Made by a program: the position numbers and the translations under genes | Source of the DNA: Eupeodes corollae | Taxonomy: Eukaryota > Arthropoda > Insecta > Diptera > Syrphidae | Direction of reading: 5' to 3' | Assembly (NCBI RefSeq): GCF_945859685.1 | Contig: NC_079149.1 | Coordinates: forward strand, 41,753,136 to 41,817,135 | Length of the DNA stretch: 64,000 nucleotides | Shown: positions 44,627-56,919 of the stretch, one piece after another | How the letters are laid out: every line of letters starts with the position of its first letter | How positions within the stretch are numbered: the stretch's first letter is position 1 | The notes under the pieces: model-generated | The model's input: the letters and a program-made list of their open reading frames with translations, nothing else | What the model was told of the DNA's origin: nothing | Database searches by the model: none

Positions 44627-45130
44627 TTTCAAATTGTGTAATCCTAAAAAACAATTATTTTAAACAAGGGTTAATAATATTTTATTATAATTGCGTCTTA
44701 AATACGATGTAATATTTTCATGAAAATTCAATTGACAAATATTTTTACCAAAAAGTTCTACTAATTTGATTTTACGCTTTGAATATCTCTTACAAAAAAA
44801 GCTTGAAATTTTTGATTGTTTACTTTGTGAAGTTATTTAAAAATAAGAAGTTGGGTTATTTTATCACAAGTGTGTTTTAGTATCACAAATAAAAAGAGTG
44901 TCTTTTAATTGCTTGTTGTTTTTTATTTTGAACCTTATGTCGATGTTTTTAAATATTTTATTTATTTTGAAAATTCGTCATTAGTTGTTGGTCTTATTTA
45001 AAAACAAATCCATTATAGTTTTATTCTGAGCAAAAAGCGTTTTAAAAGTTTTTTCAAATAAGTCAAAAGCAATAAATAAAAAAATGCTTAAAGATTTTCT
45101 TTTTTTAAACGAAACATAAAATATAATACG
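44627..45130. other. No gene recognised
   Basis: AT-rich sequence. No features recognised. Confidence 0.5.
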
Positions 45131-45151
45131 GTTAACAGTCAAATATTTCTT

Positions 45152-45450
45152 CTTCAAAAGTCTCACAGCAAGGTAATAAAAAGAGCAACAATTTATCTTC
45201 TTTGAAGATTTGTAGGATCTATATAATTCGCAGTTACTCTATGTAGCTCGGATTATATGCAGTCTCAATTTTTTCGGAAAATTACTCGTCAAGACAAGGT
45301 GTAATGGGCATCTCCTGATGAGCCCAACCATTACATCGCCATCGGGGCGAAACGCATATATGAACACTTTTATGCTGGTTTATATTTATTTTCGTGATTT
45401 TATATCATATTTATTAAAATAAACGGTGTTCAGGAAATAAAAATTCGACT
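45152..45450 (+). mobile_element. 299-bp insertion with a hammerhead-like motif
   Basis: Flanked by 21-bp direct repeats with one mismatch (45131-45151 and 45451-45471; both begin GTTAACAGTCAAATA), which look like target-site duplications. The insert has no coding frame. Its middle has the ribozyme-like core described separately, and the end is T/A-rich with TTTTATATCATATTTATTAA and AATAAACGG. A 5'-truncated Penelope-like element or a retrozyme-type element would fit, since both carry hammerheads. That is inference; no RT or GIY-YIG coding sequence is present. Confidence 0.6.
45311..45378 (+). ncRNA. Hammerhead-ribozyme-like motif
   Basis: CTGATGA (45315-45321) is followed by GCCC, a loop, GGGC and GAAA (45349-45352), the two conserved core boxes joined by a 4-bp stem II. 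Downstream GCATA (45354-45358) can pair with TATGC (45371-45375) as stem III. The expected cleavage triplet directly after stem III is not clean (CTGGTT follows, so GTT with a bulge is possible), and stem I is not evident. An alternative hairpin, GGTGTAATGG with CCATTACATC, competes with stem II. It may be decayed. Confidence 0.45.
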
Positions 45451-45586
45451 GTTAACAGTCAAATAATTCTTTGTCATAAAATATAAGCTTACAATTTATT
45501 CCAAAACTAGTACACATTTTCAAAACCTATGATTTTTAGATTTTCATAAGTCAAAAAGATCTGAAACACTTATTTTGACAAATAAT

Positions 45587-47240
45587 TCAGTTCAACAAAA
45601 TATTCAACAAACATAGTTTTGAGTTAAATAATAAATGAATCAATTGATTTATAAGCGGATTTTCAGAGGATTCACAATTTAGCAAGAGGGTGTTGGTCAA
45701 TTTATTGATTCTTAGAGAAATCAATTCATCATTTGCCTTCTGATGCAAGCCTATGGTGAAATGATATCGTGGAAGGTTAAGCATCATTTTTAGAATCTTG
45801 TTTTATGATACTTGTTTTATGTTTCTTAAGATGACAATTTGCACATTTCCTCCTAAACTATTTTTTGAATCGTCATTTTATTTTCGTTAAGGCAGGACTT
45901 TCTATTCCTAAAAGGATACACAAAATGTATAGGAATGCTTACTTTTTGCTGAGTTCTGACAATATTTTCTCTAAAAGTCAGATTTTGATCCAAATAAATA
46001 CCAAATATTTTACACTTGGGTCCCATTTAATATTTAAACCATAAACAGTAAGTTAATTGATGGGTAGGTTACAAGATTTTCTTTTTCTACTGAAAAAGAT
46101 GGCTTGTAGTTTGTCAGCATTTAGTTTTATTTTCCATTTAGTGTAGTAATTAGTCATCAATTCTATCGAATTTTTGTAATTTGTCTGAATTCATGCAATG
46201 AAACGATACCTGTATCATCTGCAAATATGGCTATTTGACAATCTGGTATTCTAGGAATATCAGAAGTATAAATATTGTACAGTAAAGGACCTAGTACTGA
46301 TCCTTGCGGGACACCATAGTTGACTTGGTAATAGTTAGACGAACAGTTGTTGACGAAAACTCTAAAGTAACGATTGGACAAAAAACTTTGGATAATTTTT
46401 ACAAGATACAAAGGAAACCTGAAATATGCCATCTTGTACACAACTCCATCTTGCCAAATGCACGAGTCCTTTTCCTACCTTTTCTATATCAAGTTAAATG
46501 AGCCCAGTCGATTTGCCAAGGGATCGATTTTTTCTTCATATGTTCACAGACTCTAAATACCTGTTGAGAAGCACTGTGATGCCTTCTTAACCCAAATTGA
46601 TTATTGGAAAATATCTGAAGCTCTTCAACGCTGAGTAATATTTTACATTTCAAATCTTGTTCGAAAACTTTGCTTATACAACTAACCAAACTTATTACCC
46701 GATTTTCCAGGTTTAGGAATCGGTATTACACATTTTTTAATTCAATAAAAAATATTGTGTTTTGAGACACGCGTTTACCAAAAACGTAAGAAATTGGAGC
46801 CCTCCTTTTGATATTTTTTTTAAGATTAATGTTTTTTATGTTATCTAGTCTATCAGATTTTTTGACTTTTAAGTTTGAAACGATTTAAAATTCTCCCTGG
46901 AAACTGTATTTGCTGTTTCTCTTGCTAGCATTTTAGTAGGATCATCATACTAAGGTGTTGACACAATGATTTTTCAGAATGGTTGTTGCAAAATCATTGG
47001 CCTTGTCTTAGTTTTGATAAACAACTTAATTATTATTTTGAAGGTAAGGTATTTGTCTATTTTTTATTATGATAATTTTTGCTATGTTCCAGAAAGGTTT
47101 AGCATTCATTTCCAAATTACTTAGCTTCTTATTCCAATTTTTATTTCCTCCGCAATCTTTGTGTTATAAAATTTAATTTCATAGAGGTACTATTGTAAGT
47201 GATAACATTGTCATTGTCTTTTAAAATAGTTCCTTATACG
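45587..47240 (-). mobile_element. Jockey-clade LINE fragment
   Basis: Minus-strand frames show LSVEELQIFSNNQFGLRRHH (46689-46501) and, after a break, VNYGVPQGSVLGPLLYNIYT with CQIAIFADDTGIVS (46441-46163), so the catalytic FADD is intact. Then KWKIKLNADKLQAIFFSRK, SVKYLGIYLDQNLTFRENI and a C-terminal piece in 45787-45587. The upstream part (46700-47240) is eroded, with many stops. Endonuclease and ORF1 are missing. Jockey clade from the boxes; it is a different lineage from the 17.9-21.1 kb copy. Confidence 0.75.
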
Positions 47241-48951
47241 AATGTAAGCTAAAATGTAATCCGGTATTTTAATGACAAATGGTTGGAAAGAATGGAACTT
47301 GGTTTAAGAAAAAATCGACATGAAAATCAACATGTTCTTTTGAAGATACTTTGTTCAAATCAGTTGGAATTGGCCTAAACTTGGGCTTAATTTCTCAAAT
47401 CAACGGTTTTCAGGTATAGTTAAAAAATCGAAATTTCAAAAAATTACACTGTACCAATTTTCAATTAAATTTATCTTTTTAATTACGAATCAGTATTCAC
47501 TTTCTTTTTATAAACTGTCTGATTTTGAAGATCAAAAGTATACAAAAATGAAAAAGGCCAAATTTCAAAAATTGCATATATTTCACTTTTGTTAAGTGTA
47601 ATTAATTTAATTTTCAAAAGTTGGTCTTATCATATTTAAAAAAAGTAATACCTTCATATCTTTAATGACAAATGAAACATCGACAGAAATTTGTGGGTCA
47701 GAAAACTACTAATTCTCTTCGAACTAAACGTTTGTGAGAAAATTAATTGCTTTAGATTTTAAATCACAAGCAGACACACCTAAGAATAGAATATTCTCAA
47801 ACATCCTAAAAAAAATCAATCAATAATAATGAAGCCATTTACAAAACCTGCTAACAAAAACCCTGGTTGAAAAAAAATTCTATGAAACTTCAAATTTGGA
47901 CTAATATTTAAAGATTACCCGACATAAATATATAAGTTTTGACAGATCGCCATAAGTCTCTATAAAATAACAATAAACTTTTTATATTTTCAAAATACTA
48001 TAAATAATATACTGTTTTTACTTTCAATAACATCCATGATGATAGATGAAGTCATATTCTTAGCTTTAACTACTATCTGCTTATAATAATATTAATAAAT
48101 AACAAAACAAATAAAATGTTTATAATCAGATAAGAGACCTTCGAAATTTTACAATCGATGACGTCTACATTTTTAACATAAATTACTTTAGAAACTGAAA
48201 ATAACAATAACCATATAACAAAAATTACATCTTCTATCTATAGACTAGACGCGACTTTAACCCTCAATCCTCATGTGTGCCTTTTTAGTATAGAATATCT
48301 TAAATTAATCAAAAGGCAATCAAACTTCTTCCAGCTTCTATACGAAATTAATAGGCTCTAAAATAATGGACAGACAGAAAAAAAAGAAAAACAATTTATT
48401 TGAAAGGGTTGCGATTATTATCATTTAAAATAACCTTCATGGATAAAATAACAAGTAATCAATAATAAAATAATTGCAAATTCCATCATTGATACATTCG
48501 AGTAGATACAAATAAAAACTTAAACTTATGATCAAAATGAAAACCTTCAATCTAAACAAAAAAATAAAAATTCTTATGTTTTTTTTTATTATTCTTATTT
48601 TCATTTACAAACATGTTAATGCAAAATTAACAACTAATAGATAAATATTATGATTAAATTAATCATAACTTTAGAGGGACTCAATAGTTAATAATTAATC
48701 ATTTAATATTAAGTTTGATTAGTTTAATCAATGTTCTTTTCCATTGATTTTTTTTGGTTGTATTTTTCTTGCTGTTAGAATAAGAATTATTTATAATAAC
48801 TCATGATCGTTTTTGGTGTGAAAAATAGACAATCATTAAAAACTACATTTCAGGAAAAAGAACTTGTTTTGAGATAATTGTTGCTAATTGAAATTTAACA
48901 CTATTAACTTTTGTTTTGCAAGGAATTAGATACAAGATTGAATGGAATTTT
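47241..48951. other. No gene recognised
   Basis: Strongly AT-rich with no long frames and no repeat match. Confidence 0.55.
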
Positions 48952-49679
48952 CGGTGTGATTTTTTAGCTATTATCTTTTTGGCAACATTGGTTTAAACAG
49001 CTGACGTACGTTTTGTGTTTTATTTAACTGTCGAACATCTTCAGTTTGGTCTATAATTTAACCATGTATCGTCTTACAAACGAACAACGCTTGCAAGGTA
49101 TTGAATTTTATTATCAAAATGCGTGCTCTGTTAAGAAAGTAAAGGTAATCGCGCAATTCTTCCATTTTGTGGTCAGTTTAGTCGACCCACTGAATCGGCT
49201 ATTCGGGCTATTGTGACTAAATTTCGCACCAAATTAACATTGTTGGGCATTAAACTACCAAGAGGCTTACGTAGACGGCGAACTGAAGAAAATATCGCAG
49301 CTGTGCTAATGATGAGCATCAATTATCGAATCGTCACCGTTCGCAGCAATTAGGCCTCTGGATAATTTGGCGAAAGGATTTAGGTGTGATGACTTTCAAA
49401 AAACATCTGCTGTAATAATTGAAATCGACCGAACTACTGTAACGTAAAATTTTTGGTGAAGAGGCTCTTGGAAAGTTGGCCGAAGATCCACTTTTTTACC
49501 CAAAAATTTTGTTCAGCAACGAAGCTCATTTTTGGCTCAATGGGAACAAAAATAAGCAGAATTGTCGATTTTGGTGTGAATATCAGCCAGGAGCATTGCA
49601 AGAGCTACCAATGCATCCAGAAATTTGGTGCGGTTTATCGGCTGGTGGCATCATTGGACCGTACTTCTCAATTTTATAA
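48952..49679 (+). pseudogene. Decayed rosa-type (DD41D) transposase, 3'-truncated
   Basis: Starts with a terminal sequence CGGTGTGATTTTTTAGC and an ATG at 49064. Codons read MYRLTNEQRLQ, IEFYYQNACSV, RPTESAIRAIVTKFRTK, then after frameshifts SNRHRSQQLGLW, PLFYPKILFSNEAHFWLNG (first catalytic Asp changed to Asn: SDEAHF to SNEAHF), NKNKQNCRFWCEYQPGALQE and GLSAGGIIGPYF. Homology ends there, before the second and third catalytic Asp. Compared with 35787-36872 it has stops and indels, so it is an old relic of the same family. Confidence 0.85.
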
Positions 49680-49964
49680 TCATGTAGACTATTTAACCTT
49701 ATCCTTTTTTAGGCTTTTTAAAAACAAAATTTGTAAATGGTAGAATTTTGTATACATAGCTTTACTAACCAAGTTATATTGGAAGACTTATTGAATTAAT
49801 TATTCACGTTCTAGAGGAAAATTATAAAAGTTTTTAGAAATATTGAAAAGCCAATCGGAAAAAATCGGTACCGAGTAGTGTGCGACACTTGCTGCACTAA
49901 GAACACCGGTTAATCAGGGCGAAACTGAGAAAGATCCACAAAGGTTTTCCTTTCTAAATAAAGG

Positions 49965-50500
49965 AGAAGTTGATAGTTTAAACACTTTCCCATATCTTTT
50001 AAACCATCATCTTTCTTAAACTCCGACCATTGTCTCCCACAATCAAGTCGGTCTCTATTTAAAACTTATTATGACTCGCTGATTGTTGGATAGAGAGTAT
50101 TGTTTTTTAAATACTTATGTAACCATTTCAATTTGAAAGTTCCGATGTATAGTTCCATTCCTTATATTCCAAGGTACATTTATTTCTCCACGATAGGATT
50201 TGTTTGCAATTTTTGAATGGATTCAGCATTTGTTTTCTTTGAGCAGTCGCTAAGTTGGATGCCATATATCCAAACGGGTTTCAGTACTTGCTTATGTATT
50301 AGGTTGTTCTGGTGAAATAAGTCCGAGTTCTTTTCTAGAAACCTGTGCAATTTTCTGTTCTTAAAGTTTAGCTCTACTTCTTTTGATGTCCTTTTTTCAT
50401 TTAAGCTTTGCATACGAAGTCTTTCCCAGGCATTTTAAAATGTTGAAATAAGGTACTTTTGTACTTTATTTGCAATGTTTGTGTAGCCCTTGCAACGGAG
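49965..50500 (-). pseudogene. Jockey LINE, C-terminal part
   Basis: The minus-strand frame 50413-50180 reads MQSLNEKRTSKEVELNFKNR and then LKPVWIYGIQLSDCSKKTNA, matching the jockey copy at 17929-18697 (LTPVWTYGIQLWGCTKKTN). Just upstream, PYFNILKCLGKTSYAKLKW can be read across frames. The 3' untranslated part (about 49965-50040) has TTTAAACACTTTCCCAT, as does 17530-17570. It is separated from 51390-51680 by an RTE. Confidence 0.7.
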
Positions 50501-51389
50501 CTTACTTACTTACAAGGTGGCGCTACAGTCCGGTGTGAACTAGGGCCTCACCCAAAAAACTTCTCCAACTAGCTCGGTTCTTAGCTATTTGCATCCAGTT
50601 TCACGATCAAAAATAAGTGAGGTCACTTTCCACTTGTGCGCGCCCCCTGACCCACGGTCTTCCTCTACTGCGTTGTCCTGTGGGTGTGGATTCGAAGACT
50701 TTCCAGGCCGGAGCATTGGTTTCCATCCGCTCTACCTGACCCAGCCATCTTAGTCGTTGGGCTTTTAGACTTCTGGCTAAGTCTACCGTGCTGTACAGCC
50801 CGTACGGTTCATCGTTCCATCTTCTCCTCCACTCCCCTTCGATGCATACGGGACCGTAGATCACACGAAGAACTTTTCTCTCGAACCGACTCAAGGTACT
50901 TTCATCCGCTTTTGTCATAGTCCATGCTTCTGCACCGTATAGCAGGACGGGGATGATAAGGGGGTTATATAGTGACACTTTGGTCCAGTTAGCGGTTAGC
51001 AAGAGTTATTCTGGGTTCAATTTCAGCGCAGGTGTTGTTTTCTGTTTTTATAGCGGAGCCTAGGTATACGAAGTCCTTGACTATCTCAAAGTTACGTCTG
51101 TCGATGGGGACGTTTTGACCAAGACGTCGGTGTTGTATGTGCTTTCTTAACGACAGCATGTACTTTGTTTTGCCCTCATTAACCGTTAAATCCATTTTTC
51201 CCGCCTCTGAATCAATACTCGTAAAAGCCCCATTGACATCAGGGTGAGTTCTTCCGATTATGTCATCAGCATATGCTAAAAATTGGACAGACTTTTGAAA
51301 GGTAGTGCCTCTAGTGTTGACGTGTGAGCTCTGCACTATTCTTGCAAGCACGATGTTAAAAAAATCGCATGACAGTGCATCACCTTGTC
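50501..51389 (-). mobile_element. RTE-clade LINE, 5'-truncated, inside jockey
   Basis: On the minus strand it starts at the codons for the RQGDAL box and runs to the 3' tail (complement of TAAG repeats, 50501-50511; GGACTGTAGCGCCACC complemented at 50514-50532). Frame 51351-50989 shows QKSVQFLAYADDIIGRTHPD and VNEGKTKYMLSL (catalytic YADD intact). Frame 51002-50607 shows LLYGAEAWTMTKADESTLSR, FERKVLRVIYGP and QRLRWLGQVERMETNAPAW. The two frames overlap, with a frameshift and loss around the Leu-Ala-Asn-Arg motif. I could not find a clear target-site duplication. Confidence 0.85.
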
Positions 51390-51680
51390 CTTGTTTCTAT
51401 TTTATTTAGTTGCGTGTAATTTTGGTCGTACAGTACTCTCAAGAGTCGGTTCATAACGTATAATTTCGGTATTTCGTAGTGCTCAAGTCCCAAATGTTAA
51501 ACCTTATCGAAGCCAACATCTAAGACATAGCAGATTTCCGTGTTATACTTCAAGTGCTTTTTCTATTATTCTTCTAAGCCTAAACAGGGGCAGTTTTTCT
51601 AACACTTTTGATCTGACTTGTCTTAGGCAATATTGGTCTGTGAGTTGTTACAGCTGTGGGTTACATACACAGTCCAAATA
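51390..51680 (-). pseudogene. Jockey LINE, mid-RT part
   Basis: Minus-strand codons, with frameshifts, resemble the RT segment after the palm start: DVGFDKV-like wording, then LGLEHYEIPKLYVMNRLL and a YDQNYTQLNKIE stretch. Upstream, TAVTTHRPILPKTS-like wording resembles TAYRPISL. It is the continuation of 49965-50500 on the other side of the RTE. Weak but consistent in order and strand. Confidence 0.45.
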
Positions 51681-52194
51681 GTCTCCGTACAGCAGCTTTC
51701 TTTTGTTGATTCTGAGAAAAAATATGTATTATAACAATCAATTAAAAACAGTTTTTTGAAAATCACATATACAATTTTTTTCGATTTGGTAAAAAGGTGA
51801 AGGTGGAAACTAACTTTTTTGTCTTGTTACCGCTTTGGTTTTAAAATTTATTCCTAGTACTTTTTTTCAAAAAAAACACTAAAATTAGGCTGCTAAACAA
51901 AGACAGGCGTACGTAACTTATTTGGGTATAACAATGACTTTAGCCATTTTCCAATATTTAGTAAAAGGTATTCGTTTATTATAATTTAAAGCTTTTGAGG
52001 GCTATTGAAGCCATTTCTTTCAAAACGTGAGCAGTTAAAAAATTTTACCCTGTTGATTTTTTATTAGATAACTTATGTTGACACATTTTTCTCACATTTT
52101 TAAGCGTGACAAACGGAGTCTCGTTTTTTTTGTGGGTACTGAAGATTTCTCAAAAAAAAAAGAATCAACTTTAAAATACTCCACAAATATTTTA
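51681..52194. other. No gene recognised
   Basis: AT-rich; may contain the eroded 5' part of the jockey copy at 49965-51680, but no motif is clear. Confidence 0.4.
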
Positions 52195-52975
52195 AGAGTT
52201 AAATAATTTGTATTACAAAGAATGGATATGCACAGTGATCATGTTACATTGATAATACTGTTAGATTATTCAAAGGCTTTTAATGCTGTTAAACAATCAA
52301 TTACTTGAAGAAAGCTGCGAATTAACTTTGGGTTTTCTTTAGAGTCCTGTAAGCTTGTTCTTTCGTATCTCAGAAGGAAGGCAACAATGCGTGGTGGCCA
52401 ATGGCTACTCATCCACATTTCTCAATGTTTTGAGTGGAGTGCTACAGGGGTCTATCTTTGGACCAACATTGTTTAATTCATCTTTATGCTGACGATGTGC
52501 AGCTTCTGATAAGTCGACCTTTTGGGGCTGAAAATGCCGAGCTTTAATGAATGAGGATCTGCTCCGAGTTTCACGTTGGACAAAAAAGAACGATCTCCGC
52601 CTTAACCCTGTCAAATCAACATCCATCCCCATACATAGCAAAAACTTTGATCTATCGGGTTTAAACCTGTTGAAACTTATCGACGAAACCATTGAATATG
52701 TTTGCACTGGTAGAAACCTAGGAGTAGTATTCAATCGCACTCTCACTTGGGATGATCAAATTAATAGTGCCACTGGTAAAGTCTATGGAAGTCTCCGCCT
52801 TCTTCAAGTCACTCGAAATTTCATCCCGATCAAAATTAAATTCATTAAGGAGTCTTCTACTATACAATGATCCTCCTGATTTAGAAATTTTGACATTTGC
52901 TGTCTCAAACGCTATGATCTTTAGCTTTATGTGGTCTAAGTGTGTTGGCTTTTTCGGTCAGCAGCCACCTTAACC
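52195..52975 (+). pseudogene. CR1/jockey-superfamily RT fragment
   Basis: Plus-strand codons read HVTLIILLDYSKAFNAVKQS (the RT palm Asp), then SYLRRKATMRGGQW, SGVLQGSIFGPTLFN-like wording, HLYADDVQLLISRPFG (catalytic YADD intact, about 52480-52520), and in frame 52547-52870 WTKKNDLRLNPVKSTSIPIH and ARNLGVV-type wording, then LLYNDPPDLE. The order is that of LINE RT fingers-palm-thumb. Stops and frameshifts separate the blocks. The endonuclease and 3' end are missing. This lineage differs from the CR1-like copies elsewhere. Confidence 0.65.
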
Positions 52976-55900
52976 TGACCTACAAGTATATCCGTGTGGC
53001 ACAATTTCTAAATTGTATTTTTCTAGTAAAATAAATCATTGATTAATATTTGATTTTGGATTAATAGCCAAAATAAATCTTATGTTAAATTAGAATGAAC
53101 TTAAATTCAAATTAATATCAAATAAGAACAACAAATATTTCTAGGTAAGTCTTCATAGTCATTTGTTACAACAGAACTCTCATTGGCCCTAATCGATAAC
53201 TTCTTAAAACTTACAAGAAAACCATTTTTTAAATAATGATGTATACCTAAGTTCATCCTTTAATGATTTCAAAACGCCTCCACGATTTCAAATTTCAATC
53301 AAAAACAATCAATCCATCAAAAATAGGATAAACCCAATAAAATATTCATTCTTAAAATTTAAATAATATTCTTATTCCACTTATCTTTATAAAATAGATA
53401 AAAATAAAATAAGCAAAACAAACATTACAAAATCAATTCTCTCAATAATTTCATTTTGTTTACTATAAGAATCTTTTAATATTTATGCGAATTAGTAAAC
53501 ATTAATAAATTGAAAAAAAAAAAAAAAATTAAATCTTTAGGCCAAATATATGTAAATAAAAGGCCTCTTATGACAATGATCCCATATCAAAAAATTTGCT
53601 CGTGATAGCCTAAGGACAAGTTATTTATAATTCTTGAATCTTCAATCTTCAAGATATAAGTTATAGGTTCATCATGTTAAAGAATTCGAATATCTTAACA
53701 AAATTAATTTATACAACAAAAAGAAGATAGAAGGTAGACAAAACCTACATTAGTGTAAGAGGCCCTATATATCACTCAATGCCCTATAGAAGAACATAAT
53801 ATATCAGAAGAAAATTAATGGCTACCCTCCTTGAAGCTTAATCATATATTTTAGTAATGATAAAGTTAATATGTATCTTGTGGTTGGAATTTTGCACGTT
53901 AACTTAGTTCCTTTTCTTTGTTTTAATTTTGTGGGCCTTCTAGAGTATGATGAAGACATTCTTCGTAATTAATTCGAAACCTTTTATTCTAATAACTCAA
54001 ATGATAAGTTAATTATCTCTATACTAGACAACAAGTTACTCGGCCTAAAATTAATGAATGAGTTGTTGGAAAAAGTTTCACATAAAATCTAACTCTAAAT
54101 TGCATTTTAAGCAACTTGTAAACGTTGAAAAGATTCTACAACACAAAAACCCTTTCTTTAAAAAAAGGTTTTCGAAATTTAGTCCAGACTTTTTCTTCTT
54201 TTTCTTTTTACTCTGTCTTATGACTGTGAATGTTTTCAACAGAAAAGGATGCATTTATCTTCTCTTTTTTAAGCCTGATGTAAGCACAAATTCACTCTCA
54301 CAGCAACACAATTTCGTATCCTGTTGGAGCTACGAGTAGGTATGGTCGAGTACTACACCTTGAGAGTTAAATTATATCTTCTCCATTTATTTGTTGCTGT
54401 TTCTTTATTGTTAAGGCAAAGTTTCAATACTAAAAAACCGGCTAAACAAGGCGCACATTTCTATATTCGAGTACGTAAACTTAGCAATGTTAAAATCTAG
54501 GTACGTACTCTATAACACACAACACATACCTATAGTTATAAATACATAGCTATAGGCTTTTCAAAGTCTCTTTTATAAATAATAGACACAAAATAAAAAA
54601 AAAATAAAAGTATATAAACGCTTCAAGCTGTAAGCTTTTTGTATCTCTACATTTCACTTCCTCGCTGAACGCTGAACCAACTCTAAGGCTGAATGTCTAT
54701 GAAATTATACAAAAGCCAAAAGAGGAAAAACTATCTGCATACTAAATTCACAGCTGAGCGAACGTGCGAGATACTTTTTTTTTAATTGACTATAGATATA
54801 GAGCAGTACGAATATGGATAAAGTTTGAAATTTTAGAGATACAGGTATGACTTGACTATGTGAGGTGTATCTGGAAGCACTTTAAAGCCAACTCAGGTGT
54901 GAAATATGAGCGAAATAATGGTTGTTGGTGAAAAGAAAATACTTTTAGTTCGTGTGTCCGCCATCATATTGCTGCTGTTCTGTGCTGTGCTGTGCAGCCG
55001 TTGTTAGGTTGTTGTGGTCGAAACAATACTAATTGTGCAGATATTTTAGTTTTGAAAAAAAAAGAAAAACTTTATGGATCTACCGAACTGAATGAATGAT
55101 TTGGAATTGTTTCATATGTTTAAATTAGGTTGATGCTTTCAATTGTCGTTGAAGCTTATAATTAAAAACAAATCAACTTTTTATTAAATGCGATTTTGGT
55201 ATGCAAGTCATAAAAATGAAGACAAAACAGTTTTTCATTGTTTTGAGGAAATATTTTGGGAAATGAATTTAACTTATTTCGAGGAAGTGGACAAAATGAA
55301 ACTTGGTAAAACTGGAGAATGCAAAAGGTGTGGTTTTTCATTTAATTTATGGAATTTAAGATATTCGGAACCTTTTTTTTTGTAAAAATCATAAACAATG
55401 AAAAGCTTTAAGAAGTATTTCAAAAATGAATGCAACAATTAAAGTTAAAAGCTGTATTCAATGAACTGAGTCGTTCCCGGAATTAAGGTTTTTTATTATT
55501 AAATATAAAATGTCTCAAAAGATTTTCTGGGAGTTTTGGAAAATGCCAGAAATGTTGTCGCATAATAAAACAAACAGAGAAAAACATGAGAAATCTTGTC
55601 TCTATGTGAATACTAAGTTTTTGGCGTTAATTGTGCTTATTTTTTTATTGGTAATATTACCAACTGCTATTTCACATTAGCAAAGTGCAAATAGCACAAT
55701 TTTTTAAAGTTTGTCTTATTTCACTTTGATTTATTTCACGGCAACTTAACTTAACGTTCGGCAATGCCATCTATTTGTCTCTTGTTGTCCTCAACAGCCC
55801 TACAGCCTAAACCATTGGGTTGGAAATTAGGAATTTAAGCAAATTTGTGTTAGGCGTTTATTTTATTTTTTCAATTTTCTCAGAAACGGATTTGTATATT

Positions 55901-55989
55901 CCACATAAGCGTTATTTAGTTTTTGAAATTTTATCAGGAAATAATGAACCCCTTAAAATTATTTCCGAAAAAGTTATTTTATTGGCTTA
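52976..55989. other. No gene recognised
   Basis: AT-rich. Short frames such as 54058-54339 and 55188-55385 show no family features. No repeat match. Confidence 0.5.
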
Positions 55990-56668
55990 GTATTGTTTGA
56001 TGATGATGATGCGGAACCTTTAATTTTAGACCAAACTCTCAATTCTCAAACTTCAATAATAGAAATCCAAACTGCATTGCATTACGCAGCGAATAACAAA
56101 ACCCCACGCCCAGATAGAATAAGCAATAAGTTTTACAAAAACGCACCTGTTGATTTTTTGTACGAAATTCTTCACCTTTTTAATAATATTTTCAATACCT
56201 GAAACGTTCCACAAGCTTTTCGAGATTCTCTGGTCTATCCTATTTTTAAAAAAGGCGATGTTAACCTAGCAAATAATTATAGAGGGATATCGTTTATGAA
56301 TTCTATTGGGAAGATATTTGCATGCGTGTACTCCTTAGTCCCATCAACATTTGGATAGCAAATAATGAAGTGCTTAGTGAATATCAATCTGGTTTCCGTA
56401 AAGGCTACTCCGCAGTTGATAACATTTTCACCTTAAACTCAATTTCATTGTATTTCCTTCGCCAAAAAAGAAGTTTGTACATATTTTCCGTGGACTTTAA
56501 AGCTGCTTTCGATTCGATAGACCGACAAGCATTGTTTTATAAACTGTCACAAAAGGGACTGTCGACTTCTTTTGGTCCTGAAAAATATGTACAAAAACAC
56601 TCGCTCAGCGGTTTGGGATGGGATATATCTGAATGGTTTGAGACTACATCTGGCGTAAAACAACAAGG
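55990..56668 (+). pseudogene. Jockey-superfamily RT fragment
   Basis: Frame 55993-56202 reads NNKTPRPDRISNKFYKNAP, where APGPDGI.. is usual. The following codons give VYPIFKKGDVNLANNYRGIS and FMNSIGKIF. Frame 56322-56668 gives NEVLSEYQSGFRKGYSAVDN, FSVDFKAAFDSIDRQALFYK and TSGVKQQGC. This is the N-terminal half of the RT, with the first palm Asp intact. The FADD region is absent; at about 56690 the sequence turns into the endonuclease end of a CR1-like element. Clade uncertain. Confidence 0.65.
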
Positions 56669-56689
56669 TTGTCTTTTAATTGCGGTTCT

Positions 56690-56919
56690 CTTGGCTATAT
56701 GAAATACAGAATTTTGAAAACAGAATACTTTTTTAAAGAAAACACTCTTGACTTGTTTCTTACCTCTGACCCTGATAAGTACACTGTAAGTGCTCTATCT
56801 CCTCTAAGCACATCTGATCATTGTGTTATATCAGTAAATTTCTTGTGTCAAAACTGTCCAGTTAAAAAAAGAGCTCCTAAGAGTATACCGTTTGACAATA
56901 CGAGAAAGCCAACTAGGAC
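56690..56919 (+). pseudogene. CR1-like LINE, endonuclease C-terminal fragment
   Basis: Codons give a KENTLDLFLTSDPDKYTV block and SALSPLSTSDHCVISVNF, the end of an APE endonuclease with the SDH motif intact. It runs to the RTE target duplication GCCAACTAGGAC (56908-56919). The protein resumes at 58881 after the RTE. Confidence 0.75.
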
